Shown in pieces: positions 1-10,324 of a DNA stretch of 64,000 nt. The DNA is from Trifolium pratense. Its lineage: Eukaryota > Streptophyta > Magnoliopsida > Fabales > Fabaceae. Position 1 is the stretch's first letter; every line of letters begins with the position of its first letter. The notes beneath the pieces are model-generated. The model was not told where the DNA came from, did no database searches, and saw only the letters and a program-made list of their open reading frames with translations. The translations under genes were made by a program, and so were the position numbers. Where the stretch lies: NCBI RefSeq assembly GCF_020283565.1, contig NC_060060.1, positions 16,492,001 to 16,556,000 on the forward strand, in the 5' to 3' direction.

Positions 1-1239
1 CAACATTTGATTCTGTATGATTGTGTTCAGTGTAGATTTGCATGCAACCTACTACTAGTAGCTTTCTAATTTCATTTCATTGTCATGTGTTTTCAGTTTC
101 TAAATAATTGCCACTGTAATATGTGCAAAATATTGTTCCATGTATTTTCAGCAATTGTCACTGTTATCACCACAATGTCCCATGGTGTATACCCACAGTT
201 CTCAATTTAATGGTGTAATCATTGTACTAATATTGTATGGTATTTTGGATAATCCATAAGAAGGTTATTTGCTAGTATAACGTTATATTTGAGTCTGTGG
301 AAGATTCAATTTTTTTAAGATCACAGAAGAAGGAAAGAGTTTGCGTTTTGTTTGCTTGGAACATAAGATTCAATGAAGTGAGAATTGATTTCCTTACATA
401 TGATATTTCAGCTAGGAGAATTCATTCCCCTACGTTGACAAAGTCAAGGAAATGTCAGGGGCGCATGAAATTTCAAGTCCCAGGAAGCTTCGGTACGTAG
501 AACCCGAATTTTGGAAAAACTTCGGTTTCTGTTTACCGAACGATTAGGGTGTCAGAAAACCTACGAAATTAGCACCTGGTATCGCTCAAAATAACGAGAT
601 TAAAGCAAAGATTACCTTAAGATTGAGCTTCAATGCATGTAGAAATCCTTAGCATATGTTCCAATGTTGATTTGAGGCCACCAATTGAAGGAAACACGGA
701 TTGGATTCGCAATACACTTTTGGTAGTGTATTGATGAAGAATAAGAAGTGACAATGGTATTCTGATTGTTCCTGTCTTTATAGCCATTTGTTCGGGCAAC
801 GTTCCCCAAAATTTTTAGCCAGCGGTTTCTATTAACCGAAGTTTTAATTGGTCGGTTCGTAGAATCCGAATTTTTTGGTTCCCAATTTTTTCATATTTTT
901 AGGGGCAAAATGGGATTTTAGGGGGTAGAGAAGCTTTCTAATCACGATACATTATTTTCACTCTCAATCACATTCTAAATCAAAGCCCTATAAAACAAAG
1001 TGGTTTTGTTTTGTCATTCTCAAGTCTCTTACTCTTGGATTATTTGGTTTGAATTTTTATTCTGCTGCTAATGAAAGCAGAAGCTTGAATGAAAAGAAAA
1101 GTGTATTGATAGTGCTATCAGACTAGTAAAAGTTTGATTATTTGGAATAATAATAATAATAATAGAGAAATTGGATTTTTTTGTCAAAAAAAAAATAAAT
1201 AGAGAAATTGGATTTTAAAATGTTAAAGTCTATTGAAAT
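1..1239. other. Intergenic, no gene; fragments of a TTCGGTT-type palindromic repeat
   Basis: No convincing coding region. Around 484-560 and 815-930 there are short inverted motifs of the form TTCGGTTCGTAGAA..CCGAA, and the second is followed by a GGGGCAAAATGGGATTTTAGGGGG stretch seen again in the foldback repeat near 15.6 kb. These look like transposon fragments. Short open frames here have no family features. Confidence 0.5.
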
Positions 1240-1308
1240 TGTTAAGAAGTCTCACATCCGATGTGAGTTGGCCTGAATATCTCACATCCGATGTGAGACT
1301 TCTTAACA
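1240..1308. repeat. Inverted duplicate of an LTR-like end, 28-bp arms
   Basis: The arms at 1240-1267 and 1281-1308 are perfect reverse complements (TGTTAAGAAGTCTCACATCC...), separated by 13 bases reading TTGGCCTGAATAT. Each arm also contains a 17-base self-palindrome, CTCACATCCGATGTGAG. The TGTTAA(A)GAAGT...GGCCTGAATAT string matches the start of the TRIM-like LTR at 9423, so this is probably a rearranged LTR terminus. Confidence 0.6.
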
Positions 1309-1364
1309 GTGAAAGTAATGGAAATTAACAATTACAAAAGAACAATTACAATTACTTCTGAACA

Positions 1365-1462
1365 TACATTTTTATTTTTTAATTTCAAAGAGTTCACAAA
1401 ACAGATTATGCTCCCTGATTTATTTTAGTTGAAACTTAACATAAATTTAACATCAACTTTCC
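1365..1462 (-). other. 3' flank of the left NLR gene, copied inverted at 5.5 kb
   Basis: This stretch just past the stop codon, read on the minus strand, matches about 5468-5562 on the plus strand. Both contain TATGTTAAGTTTCAA, AAATCAGGGAGCATA and CTCTTTGAAAT. It is probably 3' UTR sequence that was duplicated. Confidence 0.55.
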
Positions 1463-1518
1463 ATCACTGGCATATATGCAGTGTGTTAAAAGAATAAATA
1501 GATCAACATAAAGAAAAG

Positions 1519-4368
1519 TTAAACCTTCCAAAGAGTAGGAAGCTCAAGAGTCCTCTTAGCACTACTATGATTGGAATCAGTCTCTCTCTCCCCAAAAGTC
1601 TCTAATGAATAAACATCCCAACCACCTTCCCTCCAATAAGTGGAATAAACTGTTGGAACATTTTGTACTCTCCAATAATCTTTGCCTCCATTTGGAAGCA
1701 GTGCCTTAACCAATTCATCAGGCATATCAAAGAACTCAATTGTTTTTAGCTTAGTTAGATGTTCAATGCCTAATGGTACATGCTTGAACGAACCGCATCG
1801 TTGGATGATCAACTTTTTAAGACCTTGCATTGCTCCTTTCTCAATTATCATAGATTTCAGTCCTTTTAAATCATCAAGGCCTACCACCTTTAGACTCGGA
1901 AAACCTTCTGCGTTGAAATGCAATGTCTCGCCAACATAAACTTGAAGAAACTCAAGATGTCGAAGATTTGGTAAACCTTGAAGATACACCAGTGGATCCT
2001 CCTTTAACCTGCTCCATTTTAAGAAAACTTTGACTAAATTATTGCAAGATTTTATCCATTGTGGAAACTTCTCTAAACATCCACTCAAGTATACCTGTTG
2101 AAGACACTGAGGAGGCTTTGAAATATCGTGAATATCGATTATCTCATCTTCTTTTATTGCAGTTATGGAGAGTGATCTAAGATGGATCATCTTCTCAATA
2201 GATAAACACAAAGCAGCACCATCTTCTTTCCTCATTTTTCTAATGCCTAGCCTCCTAAGTTGAGTAAGTTTTCCTAACTCAACCATCAATGCTCTACTTC
2301 CTTGATCTACCTCTATAAAACAAAGCTTTTGCAATGATTCCATGTTTCCTATAGGTGCAGCCACTTTGAATCCATGCTTTGCGTGGAAATGAGCATAGGA
2401 TTCAATCTCGTAACGATACACAAGGAGATGGCGTAATCGTTTCAGCTCCGCAATTTCAGTAGGCAATTCAGTGACATAAGTGTGTTTAAGATCCAATGTC
2501 TCTAGGTTCTGCAACTTCTTAATGGAACCTGGAATGCTTTTCACCTTTGTATTCTTCAAACTTAGATATTTCAGAAGGTATAGGTTGATAATTTCAGCAG
2601 GAAAATCCTCCAAAGGTGCATCTTGCAAGTCTAACACTCTGAGCAACTTAAGACCAAAGGTGCTTAATTCATGGATAGAAAAATGATTGAGTGAATGTGA
2701 TAATGCAAACATTAGCAGAGACTTAAGTTGGAATGTTGTCCTATTTTGTTGCAGTACTTTATATGATGAACTTACAATCGATAAACGACGAACTCGTTCC
2801 GGCCATACCATGAATTTATCTTTGGCTATTGTTGCAAAGTTCTGATCCCTTGACTTCAAATTAACAATTTCCCTTAGAAGGTCATGCATTCGACACGTTT
2901 TCATCCTTCCATCACTGGTCTTTTCTACCACTTGAAGCAAACTCCTGTTCAAAAGCTCTTTGAGGTAACTATCTGCAACTTCCTCTACTGTCTTACCATC
3001 TTCACCATTTACAAATCCTTCAGATACCCACAACCGAATCAATCTCATATGCTCGATAGCGTGAAATTCAGGAAAGAGGCTTAAATACAACAAACACGAT
3101 TTAAGATAGTAAGGCAACTCATTGAAACTTAAGGAAAGTACTTTCTTCATATCCTCCAATTTGTCATTCCCTTTAATTTCAGATCCAAAACTTCTGCAAA
3201 CTATCTGCCACTCTTCTATGTTCGATCTTTCTCGTGTAGCCAAAGCACCACTGATTGCCACAATTGCTAGTGGCAACCCTCCACACAATTTCAAGATCTT
3301 CCTACAAACTTCTTCAAGATGAGGAGGACACGAGTAATTACTACCTTGAAATGTCTTCCTACAAAAAAGTGACCAAGCTTCTTGCTCAGGTAAGAATTGA
3401 AGGTGAAAATCCTTACCTAATTCAGCACAAGAATACAAAGCTATATCTTTCTTGCGAGTGGTAAGCATAACTCTACTTCCGCGGTTGTTATTAGGCAAAG
3501 CATGCTTCACAGCATCCCAAACATTCACATTCCACACATCATCAAGCACAATTAGATACCTACTTTGTTGAAGCAAATTCTTGATCAACTCTTTCACCTT
3601 TTCAATTTTCATCATTCCAACTGCTTCTGGAACTGGTTTACCAATAACACTATAAAGCTGTTGAACAAGATCCTTCAACAACTCTTCCATTTTGAAAGAT
3701 TGAGAAAGATTAACCCAAGCATGAATCCTGAAACGTTTCTTGATTTTTAGATCATCATAGACTTGTTTGGCTAAGGTTGTTTTCCCTAAACCTCCCATGC
3801 CATAAATTGAAATCACAGCTCTATTTGATTCATCTTTGAAAAGCAAATCAGTAAGTTGCTTCTTTGGCTCTTCAATACCAACTAAATCAGCTTCTTCTAA
3901 CAAAAGGGCATCACCTTGACTATCAAGTCTTGTTGAAACCAACCTTTGACTTGAGCTTGAAGCTACATCAGATATGATTGGACGTCTTTGCGAGATAACT
4001 TCAACTTTTGATTTAATTCCTTGAATATTCAAAGCTATTCTACGTCTACCTTTCATGGTCTTAATGGCGAAAAGAATCTTATAAAAAGAAGAATTGTTGT
4101 TACCTTGTCGATGATTGACAAGGCGGAGATTGTATTCATCTATAGCATCTTCCATGTCATGAGCAATATCTCTTACCCTTTTAACCCATACTTTGAGTTC
4201 AGGATCTTTATCTTCCAATGAATCAGCTACCATTAAGATAGCTTTGTGGCGTTCGAGTTCATCTTTGATGTATTGAACATCTTCACGGACGCCTCTTTGT
4301 AGATTTACTTCCTCTTGAAGTAACCAAGTCAACCTGTCCAATAAAAATGAGACTGGACTATCTGCCAT
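1519..4368 (-). CDS. CC-NB-LRR immune receptor (RPM1-like), intronless
   Basis: Predicted intracellular immune receptor of 949 residues in a single exon. An Rx-type coiled-coil domain spans about 1-150 with an EDVID-like MEDAIDEY near 72-79. The NB-ARC domain follows: P-loop GMGGLGKTT (190-198), kinase-2 LIVLDDVW (272-279), RNBS-B GSRVMLTTR (297-305), GLPLAIV (364-370), RNBS-D around CLLYLSLFPE (425-434) and an intact MHD (RMHDLL, about 493-498). About 400 residues of leucine-rich repeats follow, with a conserved tail (YSTYWREGGWDVY) shared with the paralogue at 10.3 kb. All nucleotide-binding motifs look intact, so it should bind ATP/ADP as family members do. Such receptors sense pathogen effectors, often through a guarded host protein; the partner is unknown. 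The start is the first ATG before MADSPVSFLL. Length is normal for the family. Confidence 0.93.
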   Translation of the reverse strand: MADSPVSFLLDRLTWLLQEEVNLQRGVREDVQYIKDELERHKAILMVADSLEDKDPELKVWVKRVRDIAHDMEDAIDEYNLRLVNHRQGNNNSSFYKILFAIKTMKGRRRIALNIQGIKSKVEVISQRRPIISDVASSSSQRLVSTRLDSQGDALLLEEADLVGIEEPKKQLTDLLFKDESNRAVISIYGMGGLGKTTLAKQVYDDLKIKKRFRIHAWVNLSQSFKMEELLKDLVQQLYSVIGKPVPEAVGMMKIEKVKELIKNLLQQSRYLIVLDDVWNVNVWDAVKHALPNNNRGSRVMLTTRKKDIALYSCAELGKDFHLQFLPEQEAWSLFCRKTFQGSNYSCPPHLEEVCRKILKLCGGLPLAIVAISGALATRERSNIEEWQIVCRSFGSEIKGNDKLEDMKKVLSLSFNELPYYLKSCLLYLSLFPEFHAIEHMRLIRLWVSEGFVNGEDGKTVEEVADSYLKELLNRSLLQVVEKTSDGRMKTCRMHDLLREIVNLKSRDQNFATIAKDKFMVWPERVRRLSIVSSSYKVLQQNRTTFQLKSLLMFALSHSLNHFSIHELSTFGLKLLRVLDLQDAPLEDFPAEIINLYLLKYLSLKNTKVKSIPGSIKKLQNLETLDLKHTYVTELPTEIAELKRLRHLLVYRYEIESYAHFHAKHGFKVAAPIGNMESLQKLCFIEVDQGSRALMVELGKLTQLRRLGIRKMRKEDGAALCLSIEKMIHLRSLSITAIKEDEIIDIHDISKPPQCLQQVYLSGCLEKFPQWIKSCNNLVKVFLKWSRLKEDPLVYLQGLPNLRHLEFLQVYVGETLHFNAEGFPSLKVVGLDDLKGLKSMIIEKGAMQGLKKLIIQRCGSFKHVPLGIEHLTKLKTIEFFDMPDELVKALLPNGGKDYWRVQNVPTVYSTYWREGGWDVYSLETFGERETDSNHSSAKRTLELPTLWKV

Positions 4369-4545
4369 TTTTTTTCTTTCACTTTCTTATTGCCTTGCCT
4401 TAAATTTCTATCTTTCTCTCTTCTGTTTTTTGCTCCCTAGATGGGAATTGTTGCAAGAAATTGGTGATGAAATCTCTGAAGGTCTTTCAAGGAAAAAGTC
4501 AACTACCATTATATTACTATATTGTATTATAATCTAGGCAAATTC

Positions 4546-4915
4546 TAATATGGACCACTTCTTCAAGTGGTCCATGGTGCACCAGTTATGAATAACGTTA
4601 TAACGAATACGAATTTCACAAAATCCACCGTTGGATTGAAAGTTTATATCATATAAATCATCCATAAAAAAATTTAGAAAAATTGAAAATCATTTGATAT
4701 GTTATTGAGACCCATTAAGATTAACGGTTTATGAGTTTTTCTTACATACCGTTAATCTTGATAGGTCTCAATAACGTATCAAATGATTTTCAATTTTTCT
4801 AAATTTTTTTATGAACGATACGATATAAACTTTCAATCCAACGGTGTATTTTTTAAAATTTGTATTCGTTATAATATTATTAATCATTAGTCCATTGTGA
4901 AGGTGATCCACCGTA
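4546..4915. mobile_element. Palindromic MITE in the promoter side of the left NLR gene
   Basis: A long imperfect inverted repeat centred near 4737. AAATCCACCGTTGGATTGAA, ATCATTTGATATGTTATTGA and GATTAACGGT on the left recur as reverse complements on the right. The core is shared with the element at 56713-57110, so they are one family. A small extra hairpin (TGGACCACTT/AAGTGGTCCA) lies at 4551-4574. It sits about 180 bases upstream of the NLR start codon. Confidence 0.7.
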
Positions 4916-5467
4916 GCGTCATCCTTATAATCTATAGTTTATAGTTTGTACATTTACTATTAAGCAGCTATTAGCTTAATTTTTTTTTTTTTTTGCATGA
5001 TGAAAAAGTTGTATAGTTTTGACTTGATCAAACAAAAAACGATGACTTGAAATTTTTCTGAAATTGACAAGTCAAAATATTCATAATGAATGATGAAGTT
5101 CATGTATATGTCCTTTGTCCATGGTGCTGGCATCATTTGTTCTATATTAAAAATCTTTCATAAATATTATTTTGATTCATTCGATTTTCAGATCTATTTG
5201 CTGCGTATAGACTAAGGAGTGGACTGCAAGCAATGATGTAAAGGAAATGATAAACTTTTTATGGTGAAGAAATTTTCTATAGTTAAAAGGTTTATAAGTC
5301 AAAGTTTAACAGACTAATTTTTTTTCCTGACAACTAAGCCCAAAATTATAAATTCACTAATCGTTTGGCTCTTTAAGTTTGAATGTATAAAAGAGGAGTG
5401 CTACTCTCTAACACTTACACTTCTATTTAGCAACTAGTCAATTACTCTCTAAAACTCTTATATTAAT

Positions 5468-5562
5468 TGTTGTTAAGTTTATGTTAAGTTTCAATTAAAT
5501 AAATCAGGGAGCATAGTCTATTTTGTGATCTCTTTGAAATATAAAATTAAAAATGTATGTCT
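5468..5562 (+). repeat. Inverted copy of the left NLR gene's 3' flank
   Basis: Matches the minus-strand sequence at 1365-1462 at roughly 80-85% by eye. No NLR coding sequence is visible beside it. It may be the remnant of a lost receptor copy in the opposite orientation, or a small dispersed repeat. Confidence 0.5.
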
Positions 5563-7325
5563 AATGTATGGCTAGTACTTCACAATTATTTGGTTTGTTG
5601 TTGTGTGTGTTTGTTTATTATCATATATTAGAGCTCTTATAGTACAATATCATTAATAGAAATAATTGAACAATAATAATACTAACTTATGTTATGCATT
5701 CACCCTTTTAAAAAAAATGTTATGGCATTCACATCACATTTTTTTTTTAAGCAAAGCATTCACATCACATTGATAGCAAAAGTTTATAACAATAAGAGTA
5801 TAAGAGAAAAATGAAAAACTGTGATCTTGGGTAGAAAGGAACAAACTTGCATTGGGGTGAGAAGATTGTTGGGAGAAGAGGGAGAGGATTATGGGAATGG
5901 TAGAATGGTTGGGGTGAGGTTGATTTTAGGAAGATGAACATTTTAGTTTTAAAAAATCAAGAAAGGAAGTGTGGGGGTGCTATTGGAAAACTTTAAGGTG
6001 GATGTAGTAACTCACTTGATATTAGATTCATGTGATGGGCTTGTAATTTCTCATTTCAGCCCAACTTTACCCATCCCACCGCACAAAATTCTAGAAATAC
6101 ACCTTTGGCAGAAAAAACCGTGTTTTTGAAATTCTCTGGGAACCAGAGGATTAATAATACAAAAAAGAAAAAAAAAATTGTGTTTTTGTTTAGAAATACC
6201 ATCCGCATGATGAAAAACTAGGTTTTCTTCTTCTTCCAAATGTGTACTTTCAAAGTGCTTGTAAGAGGTGAGAAAAATCGGACCCTTCTCATTTAGAACT
6301 CCAGAAGCATACTAGGAAAGTACCCCATCATATATAGTAATTATAGTTTACATATATGCATATAAAAAACTTATTCACACGATCACCGTTAATCGCTTTC
6401 GTTATTTTTTGGTATTCATGACGAAGTATATCATTCAAAATATGAAATTTTTTAATGGATGCACTTAATATGACCTAAAAAAAGTCCAGAACCTTATAAA
6501 TTTCAGTATAATAGTAGATTTTATCAACAAAAAGATATGTGATAATGTTTGAAAATAACATTATAGAGGCCATTTCTTGCTACTCAAGCCATAAACCTTT
6601 TTACTTAGTAAATTACATCCACAAGTCAGTAGTCATACCTTTGACTTTGCTTTTGAACATCAACCAGTTTGTCACATATAATATTAATATAGGGGTTACT
6701 TCTAAGTTTATCATTCTTCCACTAAGTGACCAATAAAATGAACATGGTATAGTTATATTCAATGAACGTTACTCTTATTGTCAAATATTATAGCCCATTA
6801 TGTCCTCACCATGACACCATGTCAAAGCCACAATTTCGAAGCAAAAAATAGTGCCAAATCATTTATAATATGGTCAATTATATAATATGCATGTATGTTT
6901 TCTTGTCGAAGTTCCAAAACAACATTCTTATTTCTTACATGGATATCCAATTTTTCCACAAGCCTGTCTGCAAAGATTCTTGCTTCTTTTACAATTCAGC
7001 ATATACCTTGGCATAAGCCAGCAAATGGGTCCTATTCCTTTCCTAAAATCGTTTTTTCTAATGTCACTAAAACACTTTTTTCTTGAGTATGTTTGATTTC
7101 CGAATGATAAATATTAGACAAAATAATACTGGATAAATTTTAAGTTATTGAATAATTTTTTTTATTTTATGCAATGTTTGTCACAAAAATAAAAATACGA
7201 AGTTTATTCATACTTAAATATTAATGGATATGGATCCTCGGTTGTTGAATTTCTCTCCTGTTTCTCTATGTATCAATCTCTCTCATCATTTCTTTCTCTC
7301 TCATTTTAATTTCTTTAATTTTAAT
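5563..7325. other. Intergenic, no gene seen
   Basis: AT-rich sequence with poly-A/T tracts and scattered short frames that lack start context, family motifs or splice structure. Nothing else is recognisable. Confidence 0.5.
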
Positions 7326-7329
7326 TAGG

Positions 7330-8523
7330 TAAATAGGTTTTTACCTCCTGCAAAATAGCCGAGTTTTGTGTTAGCCCCTGCAAAATAAAATTTTTGGATT
7401 CCTCCCTCGTAATATGAAGATTCTTTGTCTTTCCCCTTGTTAGCCAACTTGGACATTATTGATGATGTGGCAAGCATACATAACTTTTCTATCACTTTTT
7501 CTTTATTTATTATTAAGTGTCATGTACATGATGTAGGTTAATTAATTATATGTTCATTTTAAAAAAAAAATAAAAAATTATTCTGTAGTCTTTTTTTACG
7601 AAAAAAATAAATAAAAACATATTAAAAAACATAAATCCAGAAACTTTCTTCTCTCTATGGCAAATATGTCTTCTTTTACCTTCTTTATCTCCCTCACAAC
7701 ATCATCTTAAAACTTAAACCAAAAACCCAGAAAGTGATTTCAAAAATTGAAAGAAGGGTTCTTATAAATTGAAAGTGATTACAACTGATGTTGGGGTTTC
7801 TACGGTAAAAATTGAAAGTGAAAATTGAAAGTGAACTACATCCTGTGTTGCTGTGAAAATTTCATGGGTTTATAGAATTGGTGATGGTTGTGGAACGGAA
7901 TCGATTAGGGTTTGATTATCAATTATGATGTTGCTGCTATGATGGTGTTGAATCTGATGGGTTTTGTTCTAAGTTTTGTTTAAGGAAAAAAAAATATGGA
8001 TTTGTTTTTATGAATATGTTCTTGTGTTCTTCAGATTTTGTTCTTCATGTAAAAATTCTGGAATGTTGTTTATTGTTATAAATACTTTCTGGATTTTCTG
8101 TTACAGATATTGTGGAAAAAAAATTCTAGAAACAAAAGTAAGATTATATTTATTTATTTCAAAAAATAATTGTAAAATTGTAATCTGATTTTTTTTATTT
8201 TTTAGAAATATATATTTTTTTAGACTTTTTAGAAATATATATACAATAAAAGAGGGGAATTAATTTTATTCAAATTTTATTTATTTTTTTAAAAAATAAA
8301 TATGAAATATATTTATATTTGTCGCCGAATAAATTAAACAAGATTGAAAAAAAAGCCACATAAGCTGCCACATCATCAAAAATTAAGATTTCATGTCTAG
8401 TTGGTCATTGAGGGGGTAATTGAAGGAATCTTGACTTTGTGAGGGGGAATCCAAAAATTTTATTTTGCAGGGGATAACACAAAATTCGGCTACTTTGCAA
8501 GGGGTAAAAGCCTATTTACCCTT
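7330..8523. mobile_element. Non-autonomous DNA transposon with about 150-bp terminal inverted repeats
   Basis: The left end (GGTAAATAGGTTTTTACC..., then GCAAAATA, TTTTTGGATTCC, GATGATGTGGCA to about 7482) is the imperfect reverse complement of the right end (about 8357-8523, ending ...GCCTATTTACCC). The flanks read (A)TTTTAATT on both sides, a plausible 8-9 bp target duplication. Long TIRs plus that duplication size suggest a Mutator-like (MULE) element. The roughly 900-base interior has no transposase. Confidence 0.75.
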
Positions 8524-9422
8524 TTTAATTTTCAATTTCTCTCATCTCACTCAATTTCAATTTTTGTTTAGTCTTTTATCCTCTATATTATCCGATCCTA
8601 GTGACTATTTTAAGGGGGTGTATTGGATTGAAAATGCAAAAGATTTTAAAAGATTTTTTTATGGAAAAAGAATCTTATGGTATCCAACCAAGTCTTTTAT
8701 AAAATATAAACAAATCTTGTTGTATTTAATTAAAATAAGTAAGATTTTTTTTTTCGGACAACAAAATCAGTGGGTATTCAATTGAGATTTTTTATGACTT
8801 TAAAAATGTCTCTAAGTATTCAAAAGTATACTGATTTTGATGGATTCTTTTGTGGAATAGATTTTGAGAGAATTTTTTGTTGAAAATATAAATACTTTTG
8901 TCATCTGACAATCTCACTCAAACCCTTAAGATTTTTCTTTTTTTCTAAAGACTTTTTTTTTCCGGCAAGATTGGCGTTCATGTTCTTTCATTTACAACCT
9001 CCTATACTTTTTAATTGTCATCTTGAATGACTATCATATACAATTCCGATTTAAAATCGTTCATCATATACATTCATATGCCAAAAGAAACAAGCAAACA
9101 TTAATCAAACACATCACAATTGTAGTTGTCTCGTAAAATTCCTTATTTATCTGCAAATCAAAGTGTAAAACAAATTGATCCGTACAAAATATTTATATCT
9201 TATCTGCATCTTACCATTTTTGTCAATGCATTAATCAACAAACTTGAATTTTGACCAACTTCACGCGCTTCTTTCTATTTTATAAACAATTATTATTGTT
9301 TTTAGCTACATAAATAGCTTAAGATTACTTTAAGTCTATCTAGCATTATCATTGACAATTGACACTTTAGATTGAACGTGTCTTCGGTGTCTAACATGTA
9401 CGGTGTTAGTGTAGTTATATTC
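8524..9422. other. Intergenic, no gene; possible worn MITE
   Basis: About 8612-8936 begins AAGGGGGTGTATTGGATTG and ends CAAACCCTTAAG, weakly suggesting short inverted ends of an old element. No target duplication was found. The rest is AT-rich without coding signal. Confidence 0.3.
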
Positions 9423-9656
9423 TGTTAAAGAAGTTCACATCACTTGCGAGATGGCCTGAATATGTGTTTATAAGTGAGCGTAATTCTCACATTACAAGCC
9501 GGTTTTGTAAGGTTGAGTTAAGCCCAATACTCAATTCTATGATAGTATCAGAGCATATCCACGATTTGCTGGGCCACTTCGTCGGGCCGCCTGCAATCAG
9601 AACCTCTCCACAATCCGTCGGGGAATGAGTTTGACCCAATACCCAATTCTAAAACA
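9423..9656 (+). mobile_element. TRIM-like LTR retrotransposon remnant
   Basis: Starts TGTTAAAGAAGT, contains the plant LTR-like string GCCGGTTTTGTAAGGTTGAG and reads into TAGTATCAGAGCA at about 9545, close to the TGGTATCAGAGC primer-binding site complementary to initiator tRNA-Met. About 100 bases later ACCCAATACCCAATTCTAAAACA resembles an LTR 3' end. No gag or pol is present. It looks like a very short TRIM element or a deletion derivative. Confidence 0.6.
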
Positions 9657-10226
9657 TTCAATTACTTTTATTTTCTCAAACTTATACTGGTATCTTCGTT
9701 TTTGTGTTTGCGTTAGGGCTTCATAGTTTTTAGTTGAAGGCACAAATTTTTGCAGCATATCATGTTTCATTTCTATGTATACTTGTGATGCTGACCTGAA
9801 TCAATTTTTGATGATGAGTAAATAAAGTCGTGCATCTCTATCTCATGTCTTTACTTGTAAAATGGGGTGAATAACACATCATTTCCTAGGTGGCCAATCA
9901 GAGTGAACCAGGTCAATGCTTTCCTGAAGAACAATATTAGTTATTATTATAATATGATATAATAACCACCAAAGAGTGTTTTATGTCTATAGGAAACTAC
10001 GGAAACGGATTATACGCAGTTACTACATTAACGCAGTAATTGTTGTCGACCGTCCTATTAGAAACGAACGGTTAAGATTAAAACTGTGTGAAACTGTACT
10101 GAATAAATCATAGTCGTTTGATCACTTTTCAATGGCCAAGATTGGCTACTGTGTGAAACTGCGTGAGGCAGTTACAGCAGACAATCTCGGTCTGGGAAAC
10201 TACCAAGCAAAACATTTCATATAGCT

Positions 10227-10234
10227 TATAAGTA
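10227..10234 (+). promoter_or_regulatory. Possible TATA box of the right NLR gene
   Basis: TATAAGTA lies about 95 bases upstream of the ATG at 10325, a reasonable distance for a short 5' UTR. Position and sequence are the only evidence. Confidence 0.35.
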
Positions 10235-10324
10235 TAGAGTCTGGTTTGCAGATCATAGTCTGTCTCTTCTACTAGTCTGCTATGCTATGCACTTGCAGAG
10301 AGTATTGTGACTAATCTAGAAATC

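Noticed and set aside
8465..8785. 106-residue plus-strand frame
   Set aside because: It starts inside a transposon terminal repeat and is low-complexity Phe/Leu/Ile sequence.
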